NCBI GenBank assembly: GCA_018350325.1
Contig: JAEVLN010000002.1
Location: forward strand, 248,001-312,000
Direction of reading: 5' to 3'
Origin: Globodera rostochiensis
Taxonomy: Eukaryota > Nematoda > Chromadorea > Rhabditida > Heteroderidae
DNA: 64,000 bases
Below the pieces are notes generated by a model. The model worked only from the letters and a program-made list of their open reading frames with translations, searched no databases and was not told where the DNA came from. Both the position numbers and the translations under genes were made by a program. This document shows, piece after piece, positions 11,498 through 23,366 of this stretch (position 1 is its first letter; each line of letters starts with the position of its first letter).

Positions 11498-14400
11498 CTA
11501 ATTAAACATACATCCAAAAGAGAAGCCAAAGTAATATTTTGGCGTCATCTCCTTAAAAGGAAATGCTAAATCTGCACCATGGCGATGGTTGTCGTTGGGC
11601 ATGAGATCGTGGTGTTCTATTGCGAACAAAAAAAATGTTAGGCTTCTGATTTTTGATTTTTATTTGTGATCATTAAGAATTGTGTTTAGGGCTGCTATTT
11701 TTATGACCTAATAACCTCAAAAAAAATGACAAATATTTAAAACACCCAAAATTATATGGGCTCTAAGTTTTCAGAAAATCCAATTTGGTATTTCTGACGA
11801 AAACTAATAAATTCATCTCTTTTAATGAAATTTTAAAATTTTTCAGAAATGTAGATTAAATGAAAAATTTATTTTTTTACGAGACCATTTTTTATGGAAT
11901 GAAAATTTTGATTTTTTGGGTCATTTTTTGTGAAGAAAAAGGCAAATTTTGGGAGTGCGTTTTGGACAAATGGAAGAGTTAATCTTTTTTTTTGAAATTG
12001 CCGAAATGGACGTTTTATGATTTCATGGCATAAAAATAAGTGTGACCTAAAAATGTTATTTTCGTCGTGCATTTTAGAGCAAAGTGCGTTCGGGAAAAAA
12101 AATGTTGGAAAATCATAAAAATAGCAGCCCCATTTATGAGACTCTGTCCAAGTTTGAAGTATTTAAATTTTTGAACAATTTGTTCAAATTACAAACAAAA
12201 AACATAATTTATTAACAGAAATGATCAATTTTAAAAATTCCACCTGCCTGTCGGCTTGGCAAACAGATTTTTTTGTCGTAAAATTCAGTTAAATTTTTAA
12301 AAATGAATGAAACTTACGTTCTTCGGCCTTATCGTTGCTGACTTCTTCTTCGTGCACGGTTTGTTCGGTTGTCGTTATCGGTTTCTAAAAACTGACCGCG
12401 AATCCAAAACAAAACTTTAATCCCCCGATTCTAAACTAATTAATATGTGAAGGTTTTAAATGTTTTTTTGTATTTAAAAGTGGATTCTGATTTAAGCATT
12501 TTTTGAAAATTTTATTAAAAAAATTATGATTTCCTTAGCAATTTTAATTTCATTTTATTTTACAACAATTTTTTCGTGTTGCCCCCGCATTTAACCAGAT
12601 AGCTTTTCAATTTTTAGAATATTTTTGCCAATCCTGACCCGATTTTTTTCACCAAAATTTCGGGGACTCTAGTTTGTAACAGAGAAAGGACCGATCGAGA
12701 TTCTCGATCGAAATCTTGGTCGAGATTTTTCAAGGATTCTCGATCGAGAATCTCGATCAGTTTTCAAGTTCTTCTATAGTTTGTACTCCCAGTCCGGGAT
12801 TCAGATTGGAAATAAATGGCTGTCAGCTTCGGTTTCTACGATACCGAAACCCCCCCCCCCCCATGAAGGACCCATTTTGACGATTTTATTTTTTATTTTT
12901 TGAAAAAAGCGGTACAAAATAAAGGAGTATTATCAAATTTCGGGGTTTTCCAATGCGGGGTCGAAAAACACTGACCAATTGTTGTCCATCCCTGCACCAA
13001 TCCCCCTCACAACAAATGTGCAATTGAAATGAATCTTCTTGGCAGATGGCCCACAATTGTTCACAAGTGGTTGGGCCAACACAGTCGAAGTATTCAATTT
13101 TGGCAAGTTGATCGAAAAAATGATTTTTTTTTTTTGTTATTGAACATATTTTGCTGACAATAATAAATTCATCAAATAAGGGAAAGTTAAAATTTTTTGT
13201 ACATTTCTGGGGGGGGGGGGGTATTTGGCTGCTAAACACGAAAATGACATTTTTTTAGATCTAATCTACGATTCTAAATCATTGAATCTCGAAATATGGC
13301 CATAAAATATGGATCAAAAATTGCAAAATATGGACCAAATATGGATCAAAAATTGCAAAATTGCAAAATATGGACCAATATGGATCAAAAATTGCAAAAT
13401 GTGTACCAAATATGGACAAAAATTGCAAAATATGGACGAAATATGGAGAAAATTTTTTCAAATATAGCAAAAAATGGGCAATATTTTCCTAATTGAAGTA
13501 ATAAGAGAAATAAAAAATTTTATATGCAAATTAAAGGCATTTCAGAAAATTTTTTTGAAAATAAGCAGAATTTTATAAATTTCATTTTTTGGTGGCAGAA
13601 TTTTTAGTCGTGAAAAAGTCAATTTTTAGGGGTGCACTTTTGAAATAAAAAGTCGATTCTTAGCGGTGTATTTTTCGTTTTTATTGCATTTTTGTTAAGG
13701 AATTTTTGAAAAATGGCAAAATATGGAAAAATATGGAATATGGATAAAAATCGCGAAATATGGAAAATATGGATTAATACTATTTATGGCATTTAGAAGC
13801 CGTTACAAGTGCGCAAAACAAAAATGGATTTCCATATAAATCGCCGCCTAATCATAGATTTTGAGATCCAAATTAAAATCGATGTTATATTATAAAAAAT
13901 GTCATTTTCGTGATTAGCAGCCTTAATAAACCCCCAGAGTGTACTTAAAAGTAAATTGGGGGGGGGGGGGGGGTGTTCCGATTAATCGAAAAATATGTAG
14001 TAAACTCTTTTTTCGATCTCTTTTAAATTGTACTATCGATTAATTAATTTTAATTATTAATACTGTTTAAAAAACACGATTTACCGCGCTTGACAGCAAT
14101 TTCAGTCGTGCAATTTGCATGCAAACATTTCACGCCTTTACAACCGTCTAAACCTTTCCACTGGCCATTATGTGAAGTGTTTGAGACGCTATACTCGCGT
14201 CGGCCCTTTGCACATGATTTCACTGTGTTGAATAAAAAAGATTAAGCCCCCCAATAAAGAGAATGGGTGACCAAACATATTCCCGTTCCCGGTTTTTCCC
14301 AAAAGTCCCGGTACCGGTGGTTTTTCCCAAAAGTCCCGGTACCGGTGCTTTTTCCCAAAAGTCCCGGTACCGGTGCTTTTTCCCAAAAGTCCCGGTACCG

Positions 14401-14525
14401 GTTGTTTTTCCTAAAAGTTCCGATCCCGTGCTATCCTAGGTCATACTCATCACAGAAAAATGTAAGCGAGGTATCAGAATGAACAACTGAGACAGTGCGA
14501 CGACGCAAGCGATTGACAATTTCAT
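11498..14525 (-). CDS. Secreted Ly6/three-finger-like protein
   Basis: Five exons on the - strand join in phase: 14525-14447, 14222-14078, 13153-12976, 12384-12318 and 11616-11498, giving about 195 aa. Exon 1 is a signal peptide (MKLSIACVVALSQLFILI). The mature part has an N-terminal Cys set (SCAKG, DGCKGVKC, HANC) and a later CVGP-TTC, AICQ, then HICCEGDWC. That last segment resembles the CC-x-GD-x-C closing motif of Ly6/uPAR (three-finger) domains. After the domain comes an acidic linker (KPITTTEQ, HEEEVSNDK) and a tail ending FGCMFN. Donors GTCAGT and GTAAGT are strong. The exon 2 donor is ambiguous (GTAAAT or GTGTTT); I chose the one that preserves phase. The fold assignment is family inference; no ligand can be named. 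Confidence 0.7.
12680..12780. mobile_element. GATCGAGATTCTCGATC palindromic element (copy 2)
   Basis: Contains ACCGATCGAGATTCTCGATC near the left and GATCGAGAATCTCGATCAG near the right, a foldback arrangement of about 100 bp. It lies in an intron of the Ly6-like gene. Confidence 0.55.
13296..13470. repeat. AT-rich tandem repeat (ATGGACCAAATATGGATCAA type)
   Basis: Degenerate short units of the form AAATATGGA(t/c)CAAAAATTGC are repeated head to tail about eight times. They sit inside the second intron of the Ly6-like gene; related ATGGAAAATATGG words recur at 13710-13770. Confidence 0.65.
14278..14440. repeat. 28-bp minisatellite with GGTACCGGT core
   Basis: A unit of about 28 bp (TTTTTCCCAAAAGTCCCGG followed by TACCGGTGC) occurs about five times. 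It lies in the first intron of the Ly6-like gene, just inside the donor. Confidence 0.75.
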
Positions 14526-14631
14526 TTTTCTAAAAAGTAAAAATAAATTATTTTTGTTTTAAAAATAAAATAAATTATCTGTGGAACACGAACGAATGCT
14601 TAATGCATAACAAATATCTCTGTGAGTGGGA

Positions 14632-14657
14632 GGGGGGGGGGGGGGGGGGGGGGGGGG
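14632..14657 (+). repeat. Poly-G run (26 G)
   Basis: An uninterrupted homopolymer of 26 G, preceded by a short G-rich stretch. It is one of many long G or C runs in this window. Confidence 0.9.
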
Positions 14658-16701
14658 TAAAAATTATCATCATCCAATTGTGGTGATTCATCCGTTTATG
14701 CCGCCGGCCGGGTGTCGTCGGTTGAATCGTCAATTTGCAAACAAAAAAGCTATAACTTTTTCGCTACCAAAACCGGCCGCGTCTCCAAATGCAAAAACAA
14801 TGGAAAGTAGAAAAAAAATCCAAGTAAAATATTTGAAATTGGTTAACAAATCTTAAGCACTTTTGAACGATGATATCGAGTCATATATTAAAGATTAATA
14901 AAGCCACTATCGGTTATAACTTTAGAAAGTTTTTCAAATTTTTATTTAAAATAGATTGAATTTATATGTTATAAATGCAATAAGAACAACTATTTTTATA
15001 TTTTACACATGACCATTTTTGTATTTTTTTGCCACTATTTTTGCTTACTTACGAACTCAATTTTTTGCCACTAATTTGTAAGTGTTTCTTCAAATCAAGC
15101 CTCGGCGCCAATTTTACAAACCTTGTGACCCCTCCTACCCATTTGCGTGAGAAGAAGCCATTCTTGATGATGCTTTTGATCAAAAGAAAAATCATCGAAT
15201 TTCTCCCATTTTTTTAGTACCACATTCTCAAGAAATTATTATGCGATAAATGCTGCTTGAAAGATGAAAAGGGGCAAAAATTATAACTATTTTTAGAGAT
15301 CGGACCAATCGAGATTCTCGATCGAAAAATCTAAGTAAATATCGCCGAGATTCTCAATCGGCCACTCAAGTCCAATCTCTAAATAGGTCTTATTCAAATA
15401 TTTTGGCCTTTTTCGAAAAATTCCTAAGGAAAAATGCAATAAAACCGAAAAATGCACCCCTAAAGATCGATTTTTTCTAATTTTCAAAAATGCACCACTA
15501 AAAATGGAATTTTTTTAATACTAAAAATTTTGCCTGCCAGAAAATGGATTTTTAAAATTCTCCATAATTTAAAATTTTTTTTTGACTGAATTGCTTTTGA
15601 TTTGAAATTGTTGTCACAAAATGAATTTAGATTAATAAATATCGCGAAAAAAAAATTTGACCAGCTTACACCCCTAATTTTGACCCTTTTTGTGACTATT
15701 TTTGCCTTTTTAGTGACTATTTTGTTTAGACGTTAAAGAAGAAAAAATTAAAATATTATGCAAATTATTGCGATAAAGAGCTATTTTTCGGTGCATATTT
15801 CGGGATTTTTGGGTTTTTGGCTTTTTTTGGAGTATATCAACCCAACCGCTATTAATAATAATAACATTTACCTATTTTATAATTTACTTAATTATCTTTC
15901 CATAAATTGGATATATTTTATAAAATAGCAAAACTATATATTTTTATTTATTTTTGAAGAAATATACACATTTTAAATATTTGAAAAATGTCGGATCACA
16001 AAATGGTCGATCAATCACTTTTTTTTTATGAACGGGTTCATTTTTGGTGGAAAAGAAATGTTAGAGGCGATTTGACCCAAATACACTTGCGGTTATTTAG
16101 ACGCATTTCGCTTAAGTACAATCGTTCCGTTAAAAGTGCTTCCAAATCAAAAGTCATTTTGCAGGCAAAAAAAGTCTCATTTATGTGTAAAAAGCTTCAT
16201 TTTTCATAATTTTAACCCGATAAAAAAAATATGTTAAATGTTCGGGGCATGAAAGTTCAAGGGTCCTTCAACTGGCGCCAGAGACCTTTGAACTACAACA
16301 ACAACTCTGGAACCAACCAATCTAAGTAAAATTGTGTTCAAATCAACGAGTGATTAGATCACTTTCAAAAAAGTATACCTAATCGAACCAAAAAAACTTC
16401 GTTTCTCGTTCTTTTCACACCATAACTTTTTAACGGTTTATATGATCGTGTCGGTGCCGATAGGCATCAAACGGAAATTTTTGTTTAAAAAAAGTCAATT
16501 TTGATAATAGAAATGCCAACAAATCAATTAATTGAAAGAGAATACGTTAAAAGCCCTTTTTAAATATTTATAGTCTTTTCGGCCTATCAAAACCCACCCA
16601 AATGAGGCTAAAGCCCAAAGATTTGGGAGCCTGGATAAAACACATTTTAACGTTTTTTTTAGCAATTTTTAATATTATTAAAATGCTTTACATTTACAGA
16701 A
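14658..16701. other. Interval without a supported gene
   Basis: No multi-exon structure could be joined. One open frame, 15988-16209 (+, 73 codons, basic, starting MSDHKMVDQ), begins with ATG but has no signal peptide, recognisable motif or splice partner, so I leave it as weak. The palindromic element copy at 15294-15381 is in this interval. Confidence 0.4.
15294..15381. mobile_element. GATCGAGATTCTCGATC palindromic element (copy 3)
   Basis: The left end is TAGAGATCGGACCAATCGAG and the right end is AGTCCAATCTCTA, imperfect inverted repeats around internal GAGATTCTC palindromes. It is non-coding and about 88 bp long. Confidence 0.6.
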
Positions 16702-16854
16702 ATGCCAGTTCAAAAATTGTGCATAATTTTATTCATCCTTTTAATTCTTTGTGACGGCTTTTACTGCAAAACCCCAAAAATCATACGGAATAGAGGCGGC
16801 GGCAATCAAAGCAAACCGCGAGGGCATGGCAAAGCACGGCGAATGAACGGGTAG
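16702..16854 (+). CDS. Short secreted basic peptide
   Basis: This 50-codon frame starts at an ATG directly after a TTTACAG acceptor-like sequence, compatible with trans-splicing or a 5' UTR intron. The first 20 or so residues are a strong signal peptide (VQKLCIILFILLILCDGFYC). The rest is small and basic: RNRGGGNQ, KPRGHGKARR, MNG. The last codons overlap a possible donor (GTAGTT at 16851), so the protein may continue in a downstream exon. One candidate is at 17208-17468, but its frame is not resolved. I do not recognise the family. A peptide precursor is possible; no known hormone or plant-peptide motif is evident. Confidence 0.5.
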   Translation: MPVQKLCIILFILLILCDGFYCKTPKIIRNRGGGNQSKPRGHGKARRMNG

Positions 16855-17207
16855 TTAAATTAATTTGAATAAAATTTGACTATTTCTTCTTAAAGTAAAT
16901 AATAAAGTAATGTTTTTTTTATTATTAAACTGTTAAATATTCATAAAATGAGTCCGTATTCGTAATTTGGCGGCTTTTTCTACCGATCACATTGTTTTCT
17001 GATCAGTGTTTAAAGCGACTTTTTAGCACATATAAATCCATATTTTGAAATACATTTAAACTAATAAATTGACTAATTTTAATCCATCTTTAATCAATAT
17101 TTTCTACTTTTTAGGGCTTTTGACATATTTGGGCAGTTTTAATCAATATTCTTTATTTCGCGATTTTTAAATGATCAGTTATTTTCTCGAATCCGATCAC
17201 ATTTTCA

Positions 17208-17468
17208 GTGTTTTCTTCTTATCACACATATGCTTTTTTCAAGACAAATATTTGGGCATTCATCGTTTTAAGTGTTGGGCAAAATCGTCAAAACACTTTG
17301 CCGGTCATCGACAACAGCAGCAACAACAACAAGAATAACAAGCAGTACATAATCATGGTCCCGACTCTGCCGCCTGTCAAGATTCCCGTCCCAATCATCG
17401 GATTCGTCACTTTGGCACCAAAAAATATTAATAAAAAAGCAATTGTTTCAAATTCAACACGTGGGTAA
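17208..17468 (+). CDS. Possible exon or small ORF with Asn/Pro-rich protein
   Basis: An open frame follows a TTTTCAG acceptor-like site, without its own ATG at the start. It encodes a hydrophobic patch (IWAFIVLSVG), an Asn run (SSNNNKNNK), and a Pro/Val-rich part (VPTLPPVKIPVPIIG). It could be the continuation of the secreted peptide gene at 16702, but phase does not clearly match. The function is unknown. Confidence 0.25.
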   Translation: MFSSYHTYAFFKTNIWAFIVLSVGQNRQNTLPVIDNSSNNNKNNKQYIIMVPTLPPVKIPVPIIGFVTLAPKNINKKAIVSNSTRG

Positions 17469-18112
17469 TAAATAGCCGGTGAGTTTTAAAGTTTTGAAAA
17501 TCATTTTTGAGTACCCAATTTTGCTAAAATATAATTTTTTTAATGTAAAACTGATTATTTTAAATTATTTTATTAAGATTTGATAACTATATAAACTAAA
17601 TTGAATTTTAATCTCGGCATTCATCTCAATTTTTTATATCAAACTTTACAAGCAATTTGTGACATAGATAGTTCGCAATTATCTAAAATTAATGAGTTTC
17701 ACATTTTATAGAAGAGAAATATCCGCGCGTTTGCGTTGATTGATGATTGATGTCTGAATTGAAGCATTGGATTGACAAAAATTGATATGATTTTTAAATT
17801 AAAAAATTATTAAATTGCATACATTTTGTAACAATTTGGCTAATCAATATGATTAAATAAGAATTTTCAGTGATTTTTCATCAAATTTTTATGAACAAAA
17901 ATAATGTCCACCAAACAAAGTTCCACATCCGATGAAAAAATTATAATAATATTTATGAAACATTCAATATTTATGCACGTGATTTTTTGTGCCCGGCCTT
18001 TGCCTCGACCTCATGCCGAATTCAAATACTGGAATAATGCGTGCCTCATTTATAGCCGAAGAGGAAAAGAAGTTACAAATAAAGCCCGGACGATCGAGAA
18101 ATTGGGGGAGGC

Positions 18113-18365
18113 GGGACCCGATCAACAGTGATTGGGTGGGGGGGGGGGACTGGTTGGGGCGGGGCCGAGACCAATCAAGAGTGATTGGGGGGGCCATCAA
18201 GAGTGATTGGGGGGCAGGACCCGATCAACAGTGATTGGGGGGTGACTGGTTGGGGCGGGGCCGGGACCAATCAATAGTGATTGGAGGGAGCCAATCAAGA
18301 GTGATTGGGGGGGGGGGGGGGGACCCGATCAACAGTGATTGGGAGGGGGTCGGGACCGATCAAGC
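18113..18365 (+). repeat. G-rich degenerate tandem repeat (GATCAACAGTGATTGGGGG)
   Basis: Units of GATCAA(c/g)AGTGATTGG followed by variable G runs are repeated six or more times, with ACTGGTTGGGGCGGGGC interspersed. Unit length varies because the G runs vary. Confidence 0.7.
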
Positions 18366-19399
18366 AAAATTGTTAGTTTGGGGATGGACAAACGATCAGT
18401 GGGGGAACAATTGGCTGTTGGGGAATCGGTGTTCGCGCGCCATCTTAAAAAATTGTTGAAATTCGCCGGCAACACATTCCTTGGCAGCTCTGATCCATTT
18501 ATGAAGTCCTAATCGTATTTCCTTAAAAATTTATATTATTATTTTATTATGTTTAAAATTGACTTCAACATCAAAGTCTACAGTAATTGGTACCTTTTAT
18601 TTGTAAAAAAATCATAAATTTTAAAATTATTTTCTCTTAGTACAAGATTAATCATTTTAATTAAGTTTTGTATTTGTTGATTTTCTGGTATTATTTTTAA
18701 ATATATTATTAAATTGTCAAAAAATTATTTTATGCCAATTATTATATAAATTGTATTTAATTTAACGGATTATTATTAAATATTTGTGTTTTTAATAAAA
18801 AATAAAGAAAGTAAGAATATTAATTAATTAATATGCAATATTTTATCTTACTGTAGTGTTTTTATCCGTGCCGTAATATTCTTGCTCCAATAACTTGACC
18901 AATTTATTGTAGAATTTCATGTAAAAGAAAAGAATTTCGCCACGTTTTATGCTTTGTTCCTCATTTTGATCAGTTCTTTAAAATAAGAATTTAGTTTTAA
19001 AAATACAAAATCACAATTATTAAATTAAAAATGATATAAAAAACCGATCTGATCAAGGTCAGATAAAACAAAAGCAGCAAACATCGATTAAAAAAACTCA
19101 CTCGAATAAATTGTGTCCAAAAACATCGATGCCCTGTTTTTGAATTTTTTTGAAGATTTGGCCAAAAAATGTCCCATTTTTGGCCATTTCACATCCCAAT
19201 AAATTTTCCTTAACCCGTGGCTCGACAATTTTGGCATCCATTTGGCGAAGTATTTTGGACAACATTTCAAATTGTTTTTGAACGCTTGGCAATTCCATTG
19301 AGGAACCTTTAATCACGTATGCCAACGCTTTATTTATATAGATTGGCAAAATGCCAAGGGCTGACAGGCTTAGTTCAAAAATGTGCCGAATGTCGTACA
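18366..19399 (-). CDS. Helical protein fragment (two joined exons, partial)
   Basis: Two - strand exons join well: 19399-19102 (starting YDIRHIFELSLSALGILP after a TTTTAG acceptor) and 18975-18852 (TDQNEEQSIKRGEILFFYM), with donor GTGAGT and matching phase. The sequence is amphipathic and helical, without a recognised motif. A possible further exon lies below 18508, where one frame reads LHKWIRAAKECVAGEFQQFF, but its phase does not fit the GTAAGA donor at 18851. The 5' end is missing. It may belong to the Ser-Asp-Gln repeat gene upstream if a GC donor (AGAG|GCAAAT near 19638) is used, which would keep phase. Confidence 0.5.
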
Positions 19400-19612
19400 C
19401 TAAAAGTTGTTAAATACACAATATTAATATATTAAGGTTTTATTTTATTTATTTTTTTCTTTATATATATATCCATTTTAATATATTTTTAATAAAAATA
19501 TGCATATAAAAAGTGATTAAAATTATAAATTTATTTTAATTGATAGTTTCTTTAAATTAAAATTAAAAAGTTTTTTTTGTAAAATAAAAATATAAATAAT
19601 TTTTAATTTAAT

Positions 19613-21168
19613 TTAATGAAAAATTTGATCTAATAAGAATTTGCCTCTTTTCGACTCCGTTTGGTCTTTTTCATTGTCTACTGCCGATGATGCGGTGATG
19701 TAGTGTTCTGTTTCGTCAATTGGTCGTTTATGCCCTTGCATGTTAGCCTCGCTAGTCCAATTCTTAAAATAATATTTGTTAATTTGTAATTTTGCTGATT
19801 TAAATAATTTTATCGTATTTTGATATTTATCAAAAACGAGAGCATACCAAGTAGACATATGGTCTGATCAGGACCAGATATGGTTTATTGATCAAGACCG
19901 TTTGGTAAGAATTTTATTGATCAGGATAACTAACTGGTCAGAATTTGATTGATCATGACCAGATCTGGTCAGAAAATGTATTATGCTTAAACAGATTATG
20001 AAGATATAATTCTATCACAAACAAACTATGTAGTATACTATAGAAATGTAATAGTTTGGCACTTTTTGTACAAACTTTTTTCTGTTGATTCGGCACTGTT
20101 CGGCTTGACAATGTTGGCATATTTGGGTATTCAAATGATATATGGTATGCCAAAGGCTTTTGCTTCGATTGTGTAAGTGATGCAACGGAATTTACTGACG
20201 GATTTTGGGAGTGGCTTAACCATTCTGGCATTCTGCCATGCTTTGACAAATTTTGCTTTGCCAAATGATCAGGCTGAGGCCAAAAAATTGGATAATTTGG
20301 AAAGTGTTGTATAGCAGGAAGAGTTGGTATGGCCGAAGAGCTTACTATATTTGCCAAAGCTTGTACATTTGTCTGACTTGGCATTGTCGGTTGGTCCGAT
20401 TGATTTTCAATAGCAAACTGATCAGATTGAGATGCAATTGCAAACTGATCTGATAAAATTGACGTGCCAAACTGATTTGCCATATTAGAATGATAAAATT
20501 CATTTAGCTTAGCTGGCTGATCAGATTGTGTTGCTAAAGCTGACTGATCAGATGGATTCAGTACAGCAGCAGACTGATCAAAGAGATTTTGCGTTGTAAA
20601 CTGATTTGATACACTTGGCACGGCTGATTGATCAGATGGCAGAACAGCTTTTGGCATTGCAAGATTTGATATACTTGGCACGGCTGACTGATCAGATGGA
20701 TTCAGAACAGCAGCAGACTGATCAAAGAGATTTTGCGTTGTAAACTGATTTGATACACTTGGCACGGCTGACTGATCAGATGGATTCCGAACAGCTTTTG
20801 GCATTGCAAGATTTGATATACTTGGCACGGCTGACTGATCAGATGGATTCCGAACAGCAGCAGACTGATCAGATAGTTTTGACATAACTGGCAGATTTGT
20901 CATATCTGAGTTATTGTATAGGTTTTGCATTGTAAAATATATTTTTAATTCATTAAATTAAATTAAAACCGTTCGATCGTCGGCCGGTGGTCATTCGTAT
21001 AACAAAATCGCGAAATTCGCTTGGGGCAACGTGATATACTTGAGGTTCAGATATGTAGGTGATTCGTGGCCTTTTGTTGTTCGTTCTAACACAGCGCACA
21101 CCAAGTTTTTCCAAAAATAAAATTTCAAACAAAATTAAAATTGCAGTATTTACGACAAAAATTTTCAT
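19613..21168 (-). CDS. Secreted Ser-Asp-Gln repeat protein
   Basis: Three exons join in phase: 21168-20970, 20905-20076 and 19762-19613, giving about 392 aa. Exon 1 carries a signal peptide (KIFVVNTAILILFEILFLEK) and a basic stretch (RTNNKRPR, TTGRRSN). Exon 2 is low-complexity: SDQSA/FDQSA occurs about a dozen times inside larger alternating units (SNLAMPKAV and SNQFTTQNLFDQ types), then a Pro/Gln-rich part (NYPIFWPQPDHLAKQ). Exon 3 is polar (NWTSEANMQGHKR). No catalytic domain is seen. Each Asp-Gln is encoded by GATCAG, so the coding repeat carries the TGATCAG palindrome that is also common in nearby non-coding DNA. The role is unknown; it is a secreted, probably disordered repeat protein. 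The last exon could instead splice on to the helical exons at 19.4-18.4 kb. Confidence 0.68.
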
Positions 21169-21645
21169 GTTTTTAGAATTGCTAAATCTGAAAAATTTTG
21201 CTTAAATTTGTATTTAGGGGATTGGCAAAAATGCGGGGATTTCGTGCCATATCCCGCCAGTACAGGGATGAAAATAATAACCTTACAAGTATTTTTGATT
21301 CGAAATCTCTAAAAATTTATGATTAAATTATAAATTATTTGTTTTTTTTTTAAAGTTTTTATGGTAAAATTACTTATTTTTCCAAAAAGATATAAGAATA
21401 TAAAATAAGATGTTGTTGTCATATGAATATTGATCATTTTTACACATTCATATGTAAATGAATCAGTCGCATAATAATTTAATTTATAATATTTGGATGT
21501 GTTTGAAATTTTCATTTGCCATTCACTGTTTATATTCGATTGTTTTGAATAAATAATTTGTTTAATAATATTATTTCCGGTGGGGACATTTCATGACGTA
21601 AGCAAAACAGCATATTTACATTTTACGTCTTTTCAGGGTCCAAAC

Positions 21646-22386
21646 CAGGGATTAAACCGCCGAAAAAAAGCAATCGGCGATATGCGATAAGCGATATCGA
21701 ATTTTCAAATGCGATAGCGATATGCGATCGGATGCCCAAAAAAGGCGATAAATGCGGTATACCGTATTTCCTCTATTAGAACCCCCCCCCCCCCACCTCA
21801 ATAGATTTTTGGAAAAATTTGAATTTTACGAAAAAATCTTGTATTCCGGTCTGGGGCTCGAAATCGGGTAAAATAGGGGTCAGATTCGAATTTATTTTTG
21901 GAATCAAAATAAATTTCTCTAAGCCTAAAAAGCGTTATAACTTTTAAACTTTTTGAAAATGTTCATTTTAAAAATAGATATGAATATTTTTTTGTGAAAA
22001 TTAATTTGACAAAAAATTTAACTTTTAAATTTTTTTAAATGGAGAAAACATCTCAAGCAGCAAGTCCTAATTTCTGCATTTTTTAAACTTTTATTTCATT
22101 AAATCTCAAAAAAGCTGAGTTCTGCATTTTTTTTTTTAATTCGTCCGACTTTGTTGATCAAAAAATGGGAATTTTTAAAAATATTGTTGAAGACTTCAAT
22201 TTGTTTGTGCAAAAATTGCAAATTTTTATGTTAATATTTTTTAATAAAAATAGGTTGAAAAATTAAGCCCCCCCCCCCCCTAATAGAACCCCCCTTTTTG
22301 AGGGGGTTGAAAAATAGAACCCCCGGGGGTTCTAATAGAGGAAATACGGTAGATCGCGCGATAGCGATAGCGATTTTACATCCCTG
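21646..22386. mobile_element. hAT-type non-autonomous element with 8-bp target duplication
   Basis: The left end is CAGGGATTAAACCG and the right end is TTTTACATCCCTG, and both flanks carry a perfect GTCCAAAC (21638-21645 and 22387-22394). An 8-bp duplication and CAGGG-type ends are typical of hAT elements. Subterminal DNA is GCGATA-rich. It has no transposase. A second inverted-repeat element (21760-22351) sits inside it. Confidence 0.8.
21760..22351. mobile_element. TACCGTAT-family inverted-repeat element, nested
   Basis: Ends are TACCGTATTTCCTCTATTAG and CTAATAGAGGAAATACGGTA, exact inverses, followed inwards by AACCCCCC and its complement. The body is AT-rich with poly-C runs and no coding capacity. 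It interrupts the GCGATA-rich part of the hAT-type element. Confidence 0.8.
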
Positions 22387-22394
22387 GTCCAAAC

Positions 22395-23366
22395 TAGAGT
22401 AGAGCTGAATCGGGACTAATACTGAAATGTTGGGACTGAAATTCTCGCTTATATGAACCCGGGTTTTTTCAATTTATGTTTAATTAAAATTTTGGTTTCG
22501 GCAAAAAATTATTATTATATAAATCTATTTAAAATTTAAATTAAAAAACATTAAACATTTATATAATTTATATAATCCAATCGGGTCGGGTCGCCGCCGC
22601 CGTCGCCGCTAAGATTTATATTTAATCCCTCCAAAAATTGCTTTCGCGCGCCGTCCGAAGAAGGGGCGGATGGATCGGATCGATTCGATTGTTCCGTCTT
22701 CTCATCAAAATCCCCCCCACCCCCCCACAATTCCACCACACGACATTAGTCTTTCTTCACAGAGCCAAACACTTTTTGTTAGCAGAACATTCGTCAAAAT
22801 ATTCCGCGTGCTTTATGAATGCTCGGTCGGGATCCCCCCCCCCCACCAAATCAAATCCCGAACACTCAAAAAAAGGCTCGATCGTGATCACCCAGTGTCG
22901 GTGTGCCCGAATTCAATGGCGCGTAATAGCTTACGTGAGAATCCCGACAGGGTGCCGATCCCGTTTGGTCTCTATAGGGATAATTATTATGATTTTTGTT
23001 TATATTTTTCAACAAGTTTATATTATATCTCTAAAATTAGGGATAGGATTTATATGCACAAAAAATAGCCAAAATATACAATTAACAATTTTCGTCAAAA
23101 TATGCAAATTTTGTTTTATATAAAGAATTGAGGCAACAAAAAAGAGCCAAAATACCTAAGCATTTTCAAAATAGATTTGTTTTGTATGTAAAAAAATTAA
23201 TATTTTAAATTCTCAATGTTTAATTTATGCCTATTACTTCAATTAAAAGCTATTTAGGTAATAAACATATATATTTTTTATTGAATATATCTTTCATTTT
23301 TAATTATTTTGCAACGATTTTCCTTTAAAATTTAGAATAAACAAATATATTAATTGTTTTTTGTTA
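22395..23366. other. Interval before the FMO gene, no supported gene
   Basis: A GC-richer stretch (22575-22990) has overlapping open frames on both strands, caused mainly by CCCCCACC-type runs. None has a motif or splice structure, so none is called. The region after 22990 is AT-rich. Confidence 0.4.

Noticed and set aside
16240..16330. TGGCGCCAGAGAC, resembling a retrotransposon primer-binding site
   Set aside because: No LTR pair, polypurine tract or gag/pol frame is present nearby.
22551..23123. Overlapping 62-161 codon frames upstream of the FMO gene
   Set aside because: Produced by C-rich runs and GC-rich DNA; no consistent protein or splice structure on either strand.
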